Shown in pieces: positions 43,835-54,233 of a stretch of DNA of 64,000 nt (within the stretch, counting starts at the first letter, position 1; each line of letters starts with the position of its first letter). Made by a program: the position numbers and the translations under genes. A model generated the notes under the pieces. It searched no databases and was not told the DNA's origin. It saw only the letters and a program-made list of their open reading frames with translations. The DNA lies in NCBI RefSeq assembly GCF_001437205.1, contig NZ_JQAZ01000006.1, positions 62,001 through 126,000 on the forward strand, read 5' to 3'. This stretch comes from Lactobacillus selangorensis. Lineage in GTDB: Bacteria > Bacillota > Bacilli > Lactobacillales > Lactobacillaceae.

Positions 43835-44101
43835 ATGAAAATACGAACAGCAATTCGTCATTACAGCTGGGTCCAGCTGTGTGCCGACCTCTTTTTGGGC
43901 TATATATTGCTGAAGATTCTGCTGGCGACGCATACAGTCATCTTACTGGGGGTGCCGTTTAAACAGCAGGATGCATTAGTCATTTTGGTGCTGGCCGGTG
44001 TGATTGATGTCGCTCTTAGCGCTCTGCGCATCAATTTTGCGCATCATGAGCATGCGACGGCGGCTCATCCCACCCAAAATCAGAAGGGATTTGAAGAATA
44101 A
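43835..44101 (+). CDS. Small membrane protein (88 aa), unknown
   Basis: An unrecognised 88-residue protein with two hydrophobic segments (about residues 12-40 and 46-64) and a His/Ala-rich hydrophilic tail (AHHEHATAAHPTQ). The His-rich stretch could bind metal, but nothing else supports this. It lies between the Nudix gene (24 bases) and the DUF72 gene (14 bases), so it is most likely part of the same operon. GAGGGAC precedes the ATG. Confidence 0.7.
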   Translation: MKIRTAIRHYSWVQLCADLFLGYILLKILLATHTVILLGVPFKQQDALVILVLAGVIDVALSALRINFAHHEHATAAHPTQNQKGFEE

Positions 44102-44114
44102 GGAAGCGAGCAGC

Positions 44115-44948
44115 ATGATTACGATCGGATTAGTCACTTGGACGGATCATCCGTCGTTAGATTCAGCCGGCAAGAAGCCGACACTGACGGAGTACGCCCA
44201 ATATTTTCCAGTGGTCGAAGTCGATAGTCTCTACTACGGCATTCGGGGCCCGGAAATGGAACAGAAGTGGCAGCAGCAGGTGCCCAACGACTTTCAGTTT
44301 ATCCTGAAGGCCTATCAGGGCATGACGAAACAGGCTGACTGGCAGGCGCACTATGTCAGTGAGGCGGCGATGTTTGCGGCGTATCGCAAGGCCGTTGCAC
44401 CGTTATTCGATCATCAGCAGCTTAAAGCAATCTTATTTCAATTTCCGAATTTCTTTCCATTAACACAGGAAAATGTCCAGTATTTACGTCGCATCAGTGT
44501 CTATCTGAAGGGTTATCCGGTGGCGGTCGAATTCCGCAACTCCTCATGGTATGAGGACACGTATCGGGCCAGTACCTTGAAATTTTTGAAGGAGCTGGGC
44601 TTCATCCATGTCATTCCGGATGAGCCGCAGACGCCGACGAACAGTGTGCCGTTTGTGCCCGTTGCCACCAATCCGAACCTAACGATTTTACGGCTGCATG
44701 GCCGCAACGCCGAAGGTTGGGCCAATCAAGGCCAGTCGTGGCGCAAAACCCGAACGCTTTATCATTACAGCACCTCCGAATTGGAACATTTTGCCGATGT
44801 TGCCAAGCAGCTCGAACAGACTTCCAAGGAAGTGTGTGTTATTTTCAATAACAACTCCGCCCACGATGCTGCCCCTAATGCCGCCGAATTGGCGCAAATA
44901 TTGGGGCTTGAGTGGCATCAGGAACCGGAACAAACGAGTTTGTTTTAA
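44115..44948 (+). CDS. DUF72-family protein
   Basis: A 277-residue DUF72 (YecE-like) protein with a TIM-barrel fold; function unknown. ITIGLVTWTDHPSL at the N terminus, VEVDSLYYGIRGPEME near residue 35 and PVAVEFRNSSWY near 138 are the family marks, and VIFNNNSAHDAAPNA closes it. ATG 44115 follows AAGGAAG; an earlier in-frame start at 44004 would overlap the preceding gene by about 100 bases and is unlikely. A terminator follows. Confidence 0.9.
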   Translation: MITIGLVTWTDHPSLDSAGKKPTLTEYAQYFPVVEVDSLYYGIRGPEMEQKWQQQVPNDFQFILKAYQGMTKQADWQAHYVSEAAMFAAYRKAVAPLFDHQQLKAILFQFPNFFPLTQENVQYLRRISVYLKGYPVAVEFRNSSWYEDTYRASTLKFLKELGFIHVIPDEPQTPTNSVPFVPVATNPNLTILRLHGRNAEGWANQGQSWRKTRTLYHYSTSELEHFADVAKQLEQTSKEVCVIFNNNSAHDAAPNAAELAQILGLEWHQEPEQTSLF

Positions 44949-44951
44949 TTC

Positions 44952-44989
44952 AAAAGAGGAATCAGCTAATTTGGGCTGATTCCTCTTTT
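44952..44989 (+). terminator. Terminator after the DUF72 gene
   Basis: Arms AAAAGAGGAATCAGC and GCTGATTCCTCTTTT around an eight-base loop. Confidence 0.9.
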
Positions 44990-45050
44990 GAATTGTTCGC
45001 CAAATTGGGCAAGGTACGCTTTTTCCCAGTGTCGTTAAATGCTATACTAA

Positions 45051-47132
<2,082 letters not shown>

Positions 47133-47151
47133 AACGATTAAACAAGCTTGC

Positions 47152-47179
47152 AAAAAGAGGCCGTTGCGACCTCTTTTTT
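47152..47179 (+). terminator. Terminator after metG
   Basis: Short hairpin, arms AAAAAGAGG and CCTCTTTTTT. Confidence 0.8.
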
Positions 47180-47200
47180 AGTGAAAGGAAGGATAACACG

Positions 47201-47977
47201 ATGCGGATTTTTGATTCCCATACGCATTTGAATGATGAAGCCTTTACGGGGCATGTCGCCGAATATGTCGCCCATGCGCAAAAACTGGGCGTAACCCAGA
47301 TGGCAATCGTCGGTTCGGATACCAATCTGAATGCCGGTGCCTTGCAGCTGGCGCACCAATATGATAATTTATTTGCGATCGTCGGCTGGCATCCGGAAGA
47401 GTCGAAACGTTACCATGCTGCTGAAGAAGCCACTCTGATCGAACAGCTGCAGGACCCGAAAACGGTCGCAGTCGGTGAAATCGGGCTCGATTACCACCAG
47501 AATGTGGCGCCGCATGCAGCCCAGAAGAATGTTTTCAAACGGCAGATCGAACTGGCCAAAGCATTCAATTTGCCAATCTCAATCCACACTCGTGATGCCT
47601 TCGAAGACACTTATCGACTGTTGGAAGAAGTCGGCGTGCCGGCACGTGGCGGCGTAATGCACAGTTTCAACGGCGACCCAGAATGGATGCAGCGGTTTCT
47701 GGAGATGGGCTTCTACATTTCCTTTAGCGGAGTTGTCAGCTTCAAAAACGCCCATGACGTCCATGCGACGGCTCGAGCTGTACCTAGCGACCGGATGCTG
47801 GTTGAAACCGATGCTCCTTATTTGGCGCCGATGCCATTTCGAGGCAAACAAAATCAGCCGGCCTATTCGCTGTATACACTGGAAGCTTTAGCCCGGCTGC
47901 GGGATGAAAATCCGGATCAAGTGGCAGAACAGACCTACCAAAATACACATCGATTATTGGAGATTGACCATGACTAA
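47201..47977 (+). CDS. tatD: TatD-family metal-dependent hydrolase
   Basis: A 258-residue TatD/YabD nuclease-type hydrolase. Metal ligands are visible in DSHTHLND (residues 5-12), GEIGLDYH (about 93), SIHTRDA (127), HSFNG (153) and ETDAPYLAP (203). Length is normal. Members degrade DNA as 3'-5' exonucleases or act in nucleic acid quality control. It stands in the conserved metG-tatD-rnmV-rsmA order, and its end overlaps the rnmV start. Confidence 0.95.
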   Translation: MRIFDSHTHLNDEAFTGHVAEYVAHAQKLGVTQMAIVGSDTNLNAGALQLAHQYDNLFAIVGWHPEESKRYHAAEEATLIEQLQDPKTVAVGEIGLDYHQNVAPHAAQKNVFKRQIELAKAFNLPISIHTRDAFEDTYRLLEEVGVPARGGVMHSFNGDPEWMQRFLEMGFYISFSGVVSFKNAHDVHATARAVPSDRMLVETDAPYLAPMPFRGKQNQPAYSLYTLEALARLRDENPDQVAEQTYQNTHRLLEIDHD

Positions 47978-48533
47978 ACAAATACAAGAAGTAATCGTGG
48001 TGGAAGGCCGCGATGACACCAAACGCCTTCGTGAGGTGTTTCCGAACGTCGATACCATTGAAACACATGGTTCGGCAATCAATGATGCCGTGCTTGAAAA
48101 AATTGCACTGGCACAAGAAAAACGAGGCGTGATTGTTTTTACCGATCCTGATTTTCACGGCGAGAAGATTCGCAAGATTATTTCGCAGAATGTCCCGGGC
48201 GTCAAACACGCTTTTCTGCCCCGTGCCGATGCCAAACCGTATAAAAAGGGCAGCTTAGGCGTCGAACATGCCAATCCTGCGGCCATTCTCAGGGCGCTGG
48301 ACCATTTATATACGCAGACTAGCGAAACCCATCAGGAGGTCACTCAGGCCGATTTGCTCGACCATGACCTGCTGGACGGGCCCGATGCCAAACACCGACG
48401 GGAACGGCTGGGTGATATCCTGCATATCGGCTACACCAATGGCAAACAATTATTAAAACGCTTAGCAATGTTTCAAATTTCACGGGCCGACTTTCTGGCG
48501 GCCGTTGCGGAATTAGATAAAGGAGAACAATGA
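47970..48533 (+). CDS. rnmV: Ribonuclease M5 (5S rRNA maturase)
   Basis: A 187-residue Toprim-type nuclease that cuts 5S rRNA precursor in Firmicutes. The catalytic Toprim marks are VVEGRDD near residue 11 and FTDPDFHGEKIRK near 57. ATG 47970 overlaps the last codons of tatD and follows GGAG; an earlier in-frame start at 47904 lies well inside tatD and lacks support. The stop overlaps the rsmA start by four bases. Confidence 0.95.
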   Translation: MTKQIQEVIVVEGRDDTKRLREVFPNVDTIETHGSAINDAVLEKIALAQEKRGVIVFTDPDFHGEKIRKIISQNVPGVKHAFLPRADAKPYKKGSLGVEHANPAAILRALDHLYTQTSETHQEVTQADLLDHDLLDGPDAKHRRERLGDILHIGYTNGKQLLKRLAMFQISRADFLAAVAELDKGEQ

Positions 48534-49414
48534 GAGAAGATTATCAGGCCATCGCCAATCCAGAACGGACACGGGCCATTTTAAAAAAGTACGGCTTCCG
48601 TTTCAAAAAGAGTTTAGGCCAGAACTTTCTGACCAATGAAAAGGTCCTGCAGAAAATTGTCAGTGCCGCTGATGTTACTGACCAGGATGATATTATCGAA
48701 GTCGGGCCTGGCATCGGCAGTTTGACCGAACAATTGGCCATCCACGCCCACCAAGTCCTCGCGTTCGAAGTCGATGAACGGCTCGAACCTGTTTTGGATG
48801 AAACGCTGGCGCCGTATGAAAATACAGCTGTTATTTTTGAAGATATTTTAAAAGCCGACCTCGAAACATTGGTGTCCAAGTATTTTGACGGTAAACACAC
48901 CCTGAAGATTGTGGCCAATCTGCCGTATTACATTACGACGCCAATCATGATGCAGCTGCTGAAGACGAAACTGCCGATCGAACGGATGGTTTTGATGATG
49001 CAGAAGGAAGTCGCTGAACGGTTGGCGGCCCATCCCGGCACAAAAGCATATGGGACTTTGAGTATCGGCGTCCAGATGCGGGCCGAAGTCGAAATTGCTG
49101 AAATCGTGTCGCATACGGCTTTTGTACCAGCACCGAATGTCGATTCAGCAGTGGTCGTCCTGAAGATGCGTTCCGAACCAGCGGTTAAAATTCCGGATCA
49201 GAAGTCGTTCGACCGGCTGATTAAGGGTAGTTTTGCCCACCGCCGCAAGAGTTTATGGAACAATTTGATCAGTTTGTATGGCAAAGATCCGCAAACAAAG
49301 GCGAAACTGACGGCCGCCTTGGCGCAGGCACAGATTGATCCTGGTACTCGAGCGGAGCAGCTCTCCTTGCAACAGTTTGCAAACCTTGATGCGGCAATAT
49401 TACAGGCAGATTAA
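48530..49414 (+). CDS. rsmA: 16S rRNA dimethyladenosine transferase (KsgA)
   Basis: A 294-residue rRNA methyltransferase that dimethylates two adenines near the 3' end of 16S rRNA. GQNFLTNEKVLQKIV near residue 34, the SAM-binding VGPGIGSLTEQL near 60 and NLPYYITTPIM near 128 are all intact. The start is ATG 48530 overlapping rnmV, behind AAAGGAG. Highly conserved neighbourhood. Confidence 0.96.
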   Translation: MREDYQAIANPERTRAILKKYGFRFKKSLGQNFLTNEKVLQKIVSAADVTDQDDIIEVGPGIGSLTEQLAIHAHQVLAFEVDERLEPVLDETLAPYENTAVIFEDILKADLETLVSKYFDGKHTLKIVANLPYYITTPIMMQLLKTKLPIERMVLMMQKEVAERLAAHPGTKAYGTLSIGVQMRAEVEIAEIVSHTAFVPAPNVDSAVVVLKMRSEPAVKIPDQKSFDRLIKGSFAHRRKSLWNNLISLYGKDPQTKAKLTAALAQAQIDPGTRAEQLSLQQFANLDAAILQAD

Positions 49415-49468
49415 ATCACATAAAAAAACAGCAAAAATTCTTGCGATTAAAAAGATTTAGTGATATAA

Positions 49469-49497
49469 TTGCAAACTTTCCGCAAACGTGCTATAAT
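49469..49497 (+). promoter_or_regulatory. Promoter of veg
   Basis: TTGCAA and TATAAT are spaced by exactly 17 bases, 23 bases before the veg start. The veg promoter is known to be strong in Bacillus subtilis; this one is near consensus too. Confidence 0.8.
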
Positions 49498-49520
49498 TTC
49501 ATTCAGAAGAGGTGAAGCGC

Positions 49521-49802
49521 ATGCCAGTTACACTAGCTAGCATTAAACATCGACTGGATGATAGAGTCGGAGAGAAGTTAATGGTTGTAGCACAAGCAGG
49601 ACGCAAGAAGGTTACAAAGCGTAAAGGCACCCTGAAAGAAACTTATCCGGCTGTTTTTGTTGTGGATCTCGATCAAGACGAAAACTCTTTCGAGCACGTT
49701 TCTTATAGTTATGCCGATGTCCTCACCAAGTCCATTGAAATTAAATTTGCTGCCGATCAATCAGATGATGCATCGACAGAGGATCAAGCAAAAGTTTCCT
49801 AA
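49521..49802 (+). CDS. veg: Veg-family protein
   Basis: A 93-residue Veg protein, small and beta-rich, linked in Bacillus to biofilm control. SIKHRLDDRVGEKLMVVAQAG near the N terminus and the RKGTLKETYPAVFVVDLDQ segment are the family core. ATG 49521 is preferred, as AGAGGTG lies 7 bases upstream; the in-frame GTG at 49512 falls inside that ribosome site. Strong promoter and own terminator. It sits in the usual place between rsmA and ispE. Confidence 0.93.
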   Translation: MPVTLASIKHRLDDRVGEKLMVVAQAGRKKVTKRKGTLKETYPAVFVVDLDQDENSFEHVSYSYADVLTKSIEIKFAADQSDDASTEDQAKVS

Positions 49803-49808
49803 TAATCA

Positions 49809-49835
49809 AAAGAGCTGGTAAAGCTCTTTTTTTGT
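49809..49835 (+). terminator. Terminator of veg
   Basis: Arms AAAGAGCT and AGCTCTTT, then seven T. Confidence 0.88.
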
Positions 49836-49908
49836 GGAAAAATTTGTGCAAACAAACAAGATTTTTGGTAAATTAAGAGTAATAAACTTAGGATCATGGT
49901 GAGCTGAC

Positions 49909-50784
49909 ATGGAAAGAATCGAAAAAGCGCCCGCAAAGATCAATTTAAGCCTGGATGCGTTGTTTCGGCATTCTGATGATGGCCGGCATGAGTGGGAAAT
50001 GGTGATGACTTCAGTTGATCTGGCCGATTATGTCCATTTAAAACTGACAGCCGCACCGGCTATCGAAGTCCGGACAGATAGCGGCTTTTTGCCTGAGGAT
50101 CAGCGCAATTTGGCGTATCAGGCGGCTCGGACGCTGCAAAAAAAATTTAATATTGCCGGCGGGGTTCAAATCGCCATTACGAAGCATATTCCGGTTGCGG
50201 CCGGACTGGGCGGCGGCAGTGCTGATGCAGCGGCCGTTTTGCGGGGGCTCAATCAGCTCTGGCATCTGGATTTGAGTCTGGCTGAATTAGCCGAAATCGG
50301 GCTGACAATCGACTCCGATGTGCCGTACTGTGTTTACAGCCGAACGGCGCTCGTGACCGGAAAAGGCGACCAGATTCGGCCCTTGGGCGAGTTGCCGCCG
50401 TTTTGGGTTGTCTTAGCCAAACCACGCATCAGTGTGTCAACCCCGAGTGTGCTCAACCATTTATCGTATCGGGATTTGAACCAGCATCCCGATACACGTG
50501 CGGTGATTGCCGGCATCAAAGCGCACTCGTTCGACCAGATGTGTGCTGGCATGGGCAATGTTTTGGAAGAAGTGACGGCTCGGCGTTATCCGGAAATTAC
50601 CCATCTCAAGCGTCAGATGCTGAAATTCGGTGCCGATGCAGCCCAAATGAGCGGCAGCGGGCCGACGGTATTCGGCTTGTGCCGCAAGTATTCACGGGCT
50701 CAGCATATTTGCAACAGTCTGCATGGCTTCTGCAAAGAAGTTTATCTAGTGCAGCCGTGCGAATTGAATAAAAAAGCTTCCTAG
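49909..50784 (+). CDS. ispE: CDP-ME kinase (IspE)
   Basis: A 291-residue GHMP kinase. EKAPAKINLSLDALF at the N terminus, the ATP loop PVAAGLGGGSADAAA near residue 95 and MSGSGPTVFG near 246 are intact. In the MEP isoprenoid pathway it phosphorylates CDP-methylerythritol. Lactobacilli usually rely on the mevalonate pathway and keep ispE as an orphan, so its real substrate here is uncertain. The ribosome site (GGTGAG) is weak. Normally purR follows directly; here an inverted block intervenes. Confidence 0.93.
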   Translation: MERIEKAPAKINLSLDALFRHSDDGRHEWEMVMTSVDLADYVHLKLTAAPAIEVRTDSGFLPEDQRNLAYQAARTLQKKFNIAGGVQIAITKHIPVAAGLGGGSADAAAVLRGLNQLWHLDLSLAELAEIGLTIDSDVPYCVYSRTALVTGKGDQIRPLGELPPFWVVLAKPRISVSTPSVLNHLSYRDLNQHPDTRAVIAGIKAHSFDQMCAGMGNVLEEVTARRYPEITHLKRQMLKFGADAAQMSGSGPTVFGLCRKYSRAQHICNSLHGFCKEVYLVQPCELNKKAS

Positions 50785-50814
50785 CTGCGCAAAATGGCAG
50801 TTAGGAAGCTTTTT
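50770..50814. terminator. Bidirectional terminator (ispE / multicopper oxidase)
   Basis: Arms AAAAAGCTTCCTA and TTAGGAAGCTTTTT with an inner GCTGC/GCAG pairing. The ispE stop codon lies inside the hairpin. Confidence 0.9.
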
Positions 50815-50834
50815 AGGTTGTGCTTAAAATTAAA

Positions 50835-52385
50835 TTACTTCAAATCTTCATTCGATTCTTTTGGCTTCGGATTTTCTGGCGTCCAGACATCGTCCATCTT
50901 GACGCCACGTTCTTTGGCAAGGGCGTTCATTAAGGTGTCCATGTCCATCAGCTTATACTTCTTATTAGGATCAGTTGGGGTATAAGTCTGGAATTGGCCC
51001 ATCATGCCGCCATCTTCATGTTCGATGATGTGGCAATGGTACATATACACACCCGGATAATCGAACTTGGCTTTGATTCGGACAGTTTCCTGCGGATTGA
51101 CACCGACTGTATCTTTGTAGCCATGTTCGTTCGGATACGGTTCCTTGCCGTTCCGGGACAAGACTAAGAATTGCGTTCCATGCATGTGATAGGGATGGAC
51201 CATGCCGTTCTTGGCATCGTTGGTATTGGTGATTTCCCAAATTTCGGTCGTGCCGACTTGCTGGCGGTCATCAATCCGCTGCATATCGAACTTCTTGCCA
51301 TTCAAAGCAACTTGTTCGTCCATGCCATCGAGTGTGACCTTGTGGACTTGCGAACCAGGTGTGACATCTGGATAAGTAATGTCGGCTAAGTGATCCGGCA
51401 GTTTGGAATTGTCAGGTTTGTAATCATGGATTCTGAAGCGGACCAATGGGACATCGTCAGAGTAGAGGGTGACGACATCACCAGCGTGATATTGGCCGAA
51501 ATCGACGATGATTTCATCCCGTTCCGCACAGGTAATCATCACTTTATTCATGTAGACGGGTTCTGGCATAATGCCGCCATCGGAACCGACTTGGGCAAAT
51601 TCAAGGTCATCGCTGAAATGCAGACGCCATTCGCGCCGGTTGGAACCATCCAAGATGCGCAGGCGGACTTTTTGGGTCGTGACATCGAAATAAGGATTGA
51701 TTGTGCCGTTGATCATTGCGGTTGGGCCTTGAACACCGTCGGGATCGTAATCAGCTTCGTAATCCCACTGATTGTTTTCATGGAAACGACGGTCTTGTAA
51801 AATAATCGGAATGTCATCAACCCCATAATTGCGTGGTAATGGCATTTTACTTTCGGCTTCATCCTTGACGTAAACCAGAGTTGCTAGGCCATGCCAAACT
51901 TGAATGGCTGTTTCTGGACATGGATGGGCGTGAAGCCAAGTCGTTGCAGCATGCTGATGCAGCGTGAAATCAATTTGTTTGGTTTCGCCTGGATAAACAG
52001 GGGCGTGACAGCCGCCGTCAACGTAAGGACCGGAAACATTCAGACCATGCCAATGGAAAGTTGTCAATTCAGGCAGGTCGTTCTTCAGGGTAACATGGAT
52101 ATGTTTGCCATCTTGAAAAACAATTGTTTGGCCTAAGAGTGGGGCATTGTACCCCCAAGTCTTGGTCTTGGCACCAGGCAGCAATTGCGATTCGCCGGTC
52201 TGAGCATCGACTGTATACCAAGTATCCGTCTCAGTTTCCTGATCCGGCTTCAGCAATGGCGGAATGGCCAATGGTTTTTGCGGGGCATCCGCTTCAACTA
52301 ACGGAATATACCCGCCATCATGTGTGTTAAAAGCTGGTTCATCAAAAAAATAGTCTGTGTACACTTTTTTCTCTGTCACTTTCAT
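50835..52385 (-). CDS. Multicopper oxidase (laccase/CueO/bilirubin-oxidase-like)
   Basis: A 516-residue three-domain copper oxidase. All four copper motifs are present: FHWHG near residue 90, WLHAHP near 140, HPYHMHG near 400 and MYHCHIIEHEDGGMM near 455, with Met as axial ligand of the blue copper. No signal peptide is seen, so it may act in the cytoplasm. Relatives in lactobacilli oxidise phenols and biogenic amines; others detoxify Cu(I) or Fe(II). It lies 65 bases after the fetAB genes on the same strand. A cre-like sequence precedes it near 52404. Confidence 0.93.
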   Translation of the reverse strand: MKVTEKKVYTDYFFDEPAFNTHDGGYIPLVEADAPQKPLAIPPLLKPDQETETDTWYTVDAQTGESQLLPGAKTKTWGYNAPLLGQTIVFQDGKHIHVTLKNDLPELTTFHWHGLNVSGPYVDGGCHAPVYPGETKQIDFTLHQHAATTWLHAHPCPETAIQVWHGLATLVYVKDEAESKMPLPRNYGVDDIPIILQDRRFHENNQWDYEADYDPDGVQGPTAMINGTINPYFDVTTQKVRLRILDGSNRREWRLHFSDDLEFAQVGSDGGIMPEPVYMNKVMITCAERDEIIVDFGQYHAGDVVTLYSDDVPLVRFRIHDYKPDNSKLPDHLADITYPDVTPGSQVHKVTLDGMDEQVALNGKKFDMQRIDDRQQVGTTEIWEITNTNDAKNGMVHPYHMHGTQFLVLSRNGKEPYPNEHGYKDTVGVNPQETVRIKAKFDYPGVYMYHCHIIEHEDGGMMGQFQTYTPTDPNKKYKLMDMDTLMNALAKERGVKMDDVWTPENPKPKESNEDLK

Positions 52386-52450
52386 CCACTTCTTTCTTAA
52401 TCAAGGCGCTTTCAAGGCCTATTTTACACGCTCTGAAACAAAAATAAAGG

Positions 52451-53257
52451 TTAATCCCGAACGAGCTGATCCCGATCGTTGTAGAACTGCTTGTAAGCTA
52501 AGTAGACGGCAATGAAGGCACTCAAACTCGTTGTGGCCAAAATCATGAAGACAGTCATAATCTGGTATTCAACGGCCTGCAACGGATCGACGCCGGCAAA
52601 CATTAAACCGGACATCATCCCGGGCAGGTTGACGATTCCCATCGTTTTGACGGAATCGATCGATGGGGCCATCCCGTTTTTGATGCTGTCCCGAATAATA
52701 CCTTCAGATGCTTGTTTGACGTTAGCGCCTAAAGCCAATTTTTCCAAAACTTGTTCCCGGCGGTCGTGAAAACTACTGTTCAGACTGCGATAGGCTAAGC
52801 CATCAGCAACCATAGCTTGGCCGGCAATCATCCCAGTGATTGGAATCGTCTGGGACGGAATAAACTTGACGGCACCAGTCACCACTAGGATGACTAGCGA
52901 CAGGATGGTCGCTGTAAAAATGGCAATCAGCGAGATTGGGAAGGATTTCGGAATCCCAGCGGCCCGTTTATGGGCATTGTACGCTGCGTTGAAAATGATG
53001 AACAAAATCATCAGGCCGGTCAGCCACGCATTATTGATTCGGAAAATGTACTTTAAGATAAAGCCGACGATCGTCAATTGAATGACGGCTCGAATGGCGG
53101 CGACTAACAGATCCTTGGTCAAGCCCAATTTCTGCCATTGACTGATTAGGACGGCGACCAGCACCAGCGAGGCTGCTAAAACAAGTGAAAACGGACTGAC
53201 CTGCAGGTTCTTGGTGTTCATGGCACCCATTAAAATAAAATTATTGCTGTTGATCAT
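52451..53257 (-). CDS. fetB: FetB/YbbM-type ABC permease (iron export family)
   Basis: A membrane protein of the UPF0014 (YbbM/FetB) family, whose Escherichia coli member exports iron with FetA. About seven hydrophobic segments; AVIQLTIVGFILKYIF near residue 50 and PGMMSGLMFAGVDPLQAVEYQI near 210 are conserved. ATG 53257 overlaps the ATPase gene and follows GGAGGTG at 7 bases; a longer frame from 53326 has no support. The copper oxidase gene follows downstream. Confidence 0.9.
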   Translation of the reverse strand: MINSNNFILMGAMNTKNLQVSPFSLVLAASLVLVAVLISQWQKLGLTKDLLVAAIRAVIQLTIVGFILKYIFRINNAWLTGLMILFIIFNAAYNAHKRAAGIPKSFPISLIAIFTATILSLVILVVTGAVKFIPSQTIPITGMIAGQAMVADGLAYRSLNSSFHDRREQVLEKLALGANVKQASEGIIRDSIKNGMAPSIDSVKTMGIVNLPGMMSGLMFAGVDPLQAVEYQIMTVFMILATTSLSAFIAVYLAYKQFYNDRDQLVRD

Positions 53258-53906
53258 TTGTCGGCACCTCCAATTTTCCGGCCACGATGTTATACAATTT
53301 TGCGGCGTCTCTGATTTCACTGTCATCGTGGGTGACTGAAATCAGCGTCATCTTGCGATCTTGATTCAGATGCTTGAGCAGCTTGTGGACAATCTCCTTA
53401 CTGGTATCATCCAAGCCGGCAGTGACTTCATCGGCTAGGAGGATGTCGGGCGGGAAGAGGACGTTCCGAATCAATGCGACCCGCTGTTTTTCCCCACCAG
53501 AGAGGGCATTGATGTTTTTATCGAGATCGCCAGCAGAAAGTCCGACGTATTGCAATGAGTCGGTCGCCTTCTTCTGATCGAACGGCTGATTCCGAATTTC
53601 AAATGGAAAGGTAAGATTATCCTTCACCGTGTTGCCGAATAATTGCGGCTGCTGGAAACAATAAGAAACGTGACGCCGGTATTCGGTCGGATCGTAATCG
53701 AGACTGCTTTTTCCTTTAAAATTGACGGTACCGCTTGTTTGGGTAATCAGTGACGAAATCACCCGCAGCAAGGTACTTTTCCCGCTCCCAGACGGGCCGC
53801 TGATCGTCAAATATTCCTGTTCGGCGACTGAAAAGCTGATGTCGGAGAGAATCTGACTCTTGTCAGCGGTGTAGCTCACATGATCGAGTTGTAAAATTGT
53901 GCCCAC
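53241..53906 (-). CDS. fetA: FetA/YbbL-type ABC ATPase (iron export family)
   Basis: A 221-residue ATPase: Walker A GPSGSGKST near residue 36, signature LSGGEKQR near 135, Walker B ILLADEVTAGLDD near 155 and H loop SVTHDD. The short length, with little beyond the core, and coupling to a YbbM-type permease point to the FetAB family. AAGGAAGGA precedes ATG 53906. The unit fetA-fetB-oxidase reads away from purR. Confidence 0.9.
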   Translation of the reverse strand: MGTILQLDHVSYTADKSQILSDISFSVAEQEYLTISGPSGSGKSTLLRVISSLITQTSGTVNFKGKSSLDYDPTEYRRHVSYCFQQPQLFGNTVKDNLTFPFEIRNQPFDQKKATDSLQYVGLSAGDLDKNINALSGGEKQRVALIRNVLFPPDILLADEVTAGLDDTSKEIVHKLLKHLNQDRKMTLISVTHDDSEIRDAAKLYNIVAGKLEVPTNDQQQ

Positions 53907-54107
53907 GACAATTCCTTCCTTCTTTAAAATGATTATAATCTAGCTCTAACTTTCATTATACAACATTCTCCGTTTAGAACCTGTTAAAAAGGCCTGATTT
54001 CCGGACAAAATCAGGAATTTTAAATTAAATCGGAAATAAAATGGATTAAAAACGGAACGTTTTCGCAAAAAAACAGAAAAAGGCTACCTTTTTTACTAGA
54101 ATATCTA

Positions 54108-54155
54108 TATAATTGAAAAGTCTGATTAGAGCGTACGGACAAATGGTGCGTACGG
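54108..54155 (+). promoter_or_regulatory. purR promoter and leader direct repeat
   Basis: TATAAT (54108-54113) is the likely -10 box. The leader then contains GCGTACGG twice, at 54131 and 54148, starts 17 bases apart. Upstream, CGGAA occurs twice (near 54025 and 54053), and GGAACGTTTTC is cre-like. No clear PurBox (CCGAAC type) is found. The 53907-54107 spacer holds no gene. The repeats have no proven function. Confidence 0.45.
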
Positions 54156-54233
54156 TAAGGAAAAACATAGGTGAGTGGCGGTCAGAGTATCGTCACGGTT
54201 TTTGTGTGGTTCAAAGAAGTATGAGGTGTAAAT

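Noticed and set aside
54000-54107. PurBox autoregulatory sites before purR
   Set aside because: CGGAA repeats are present but not the CCGAAC inverted pair expected of PurBoxes.
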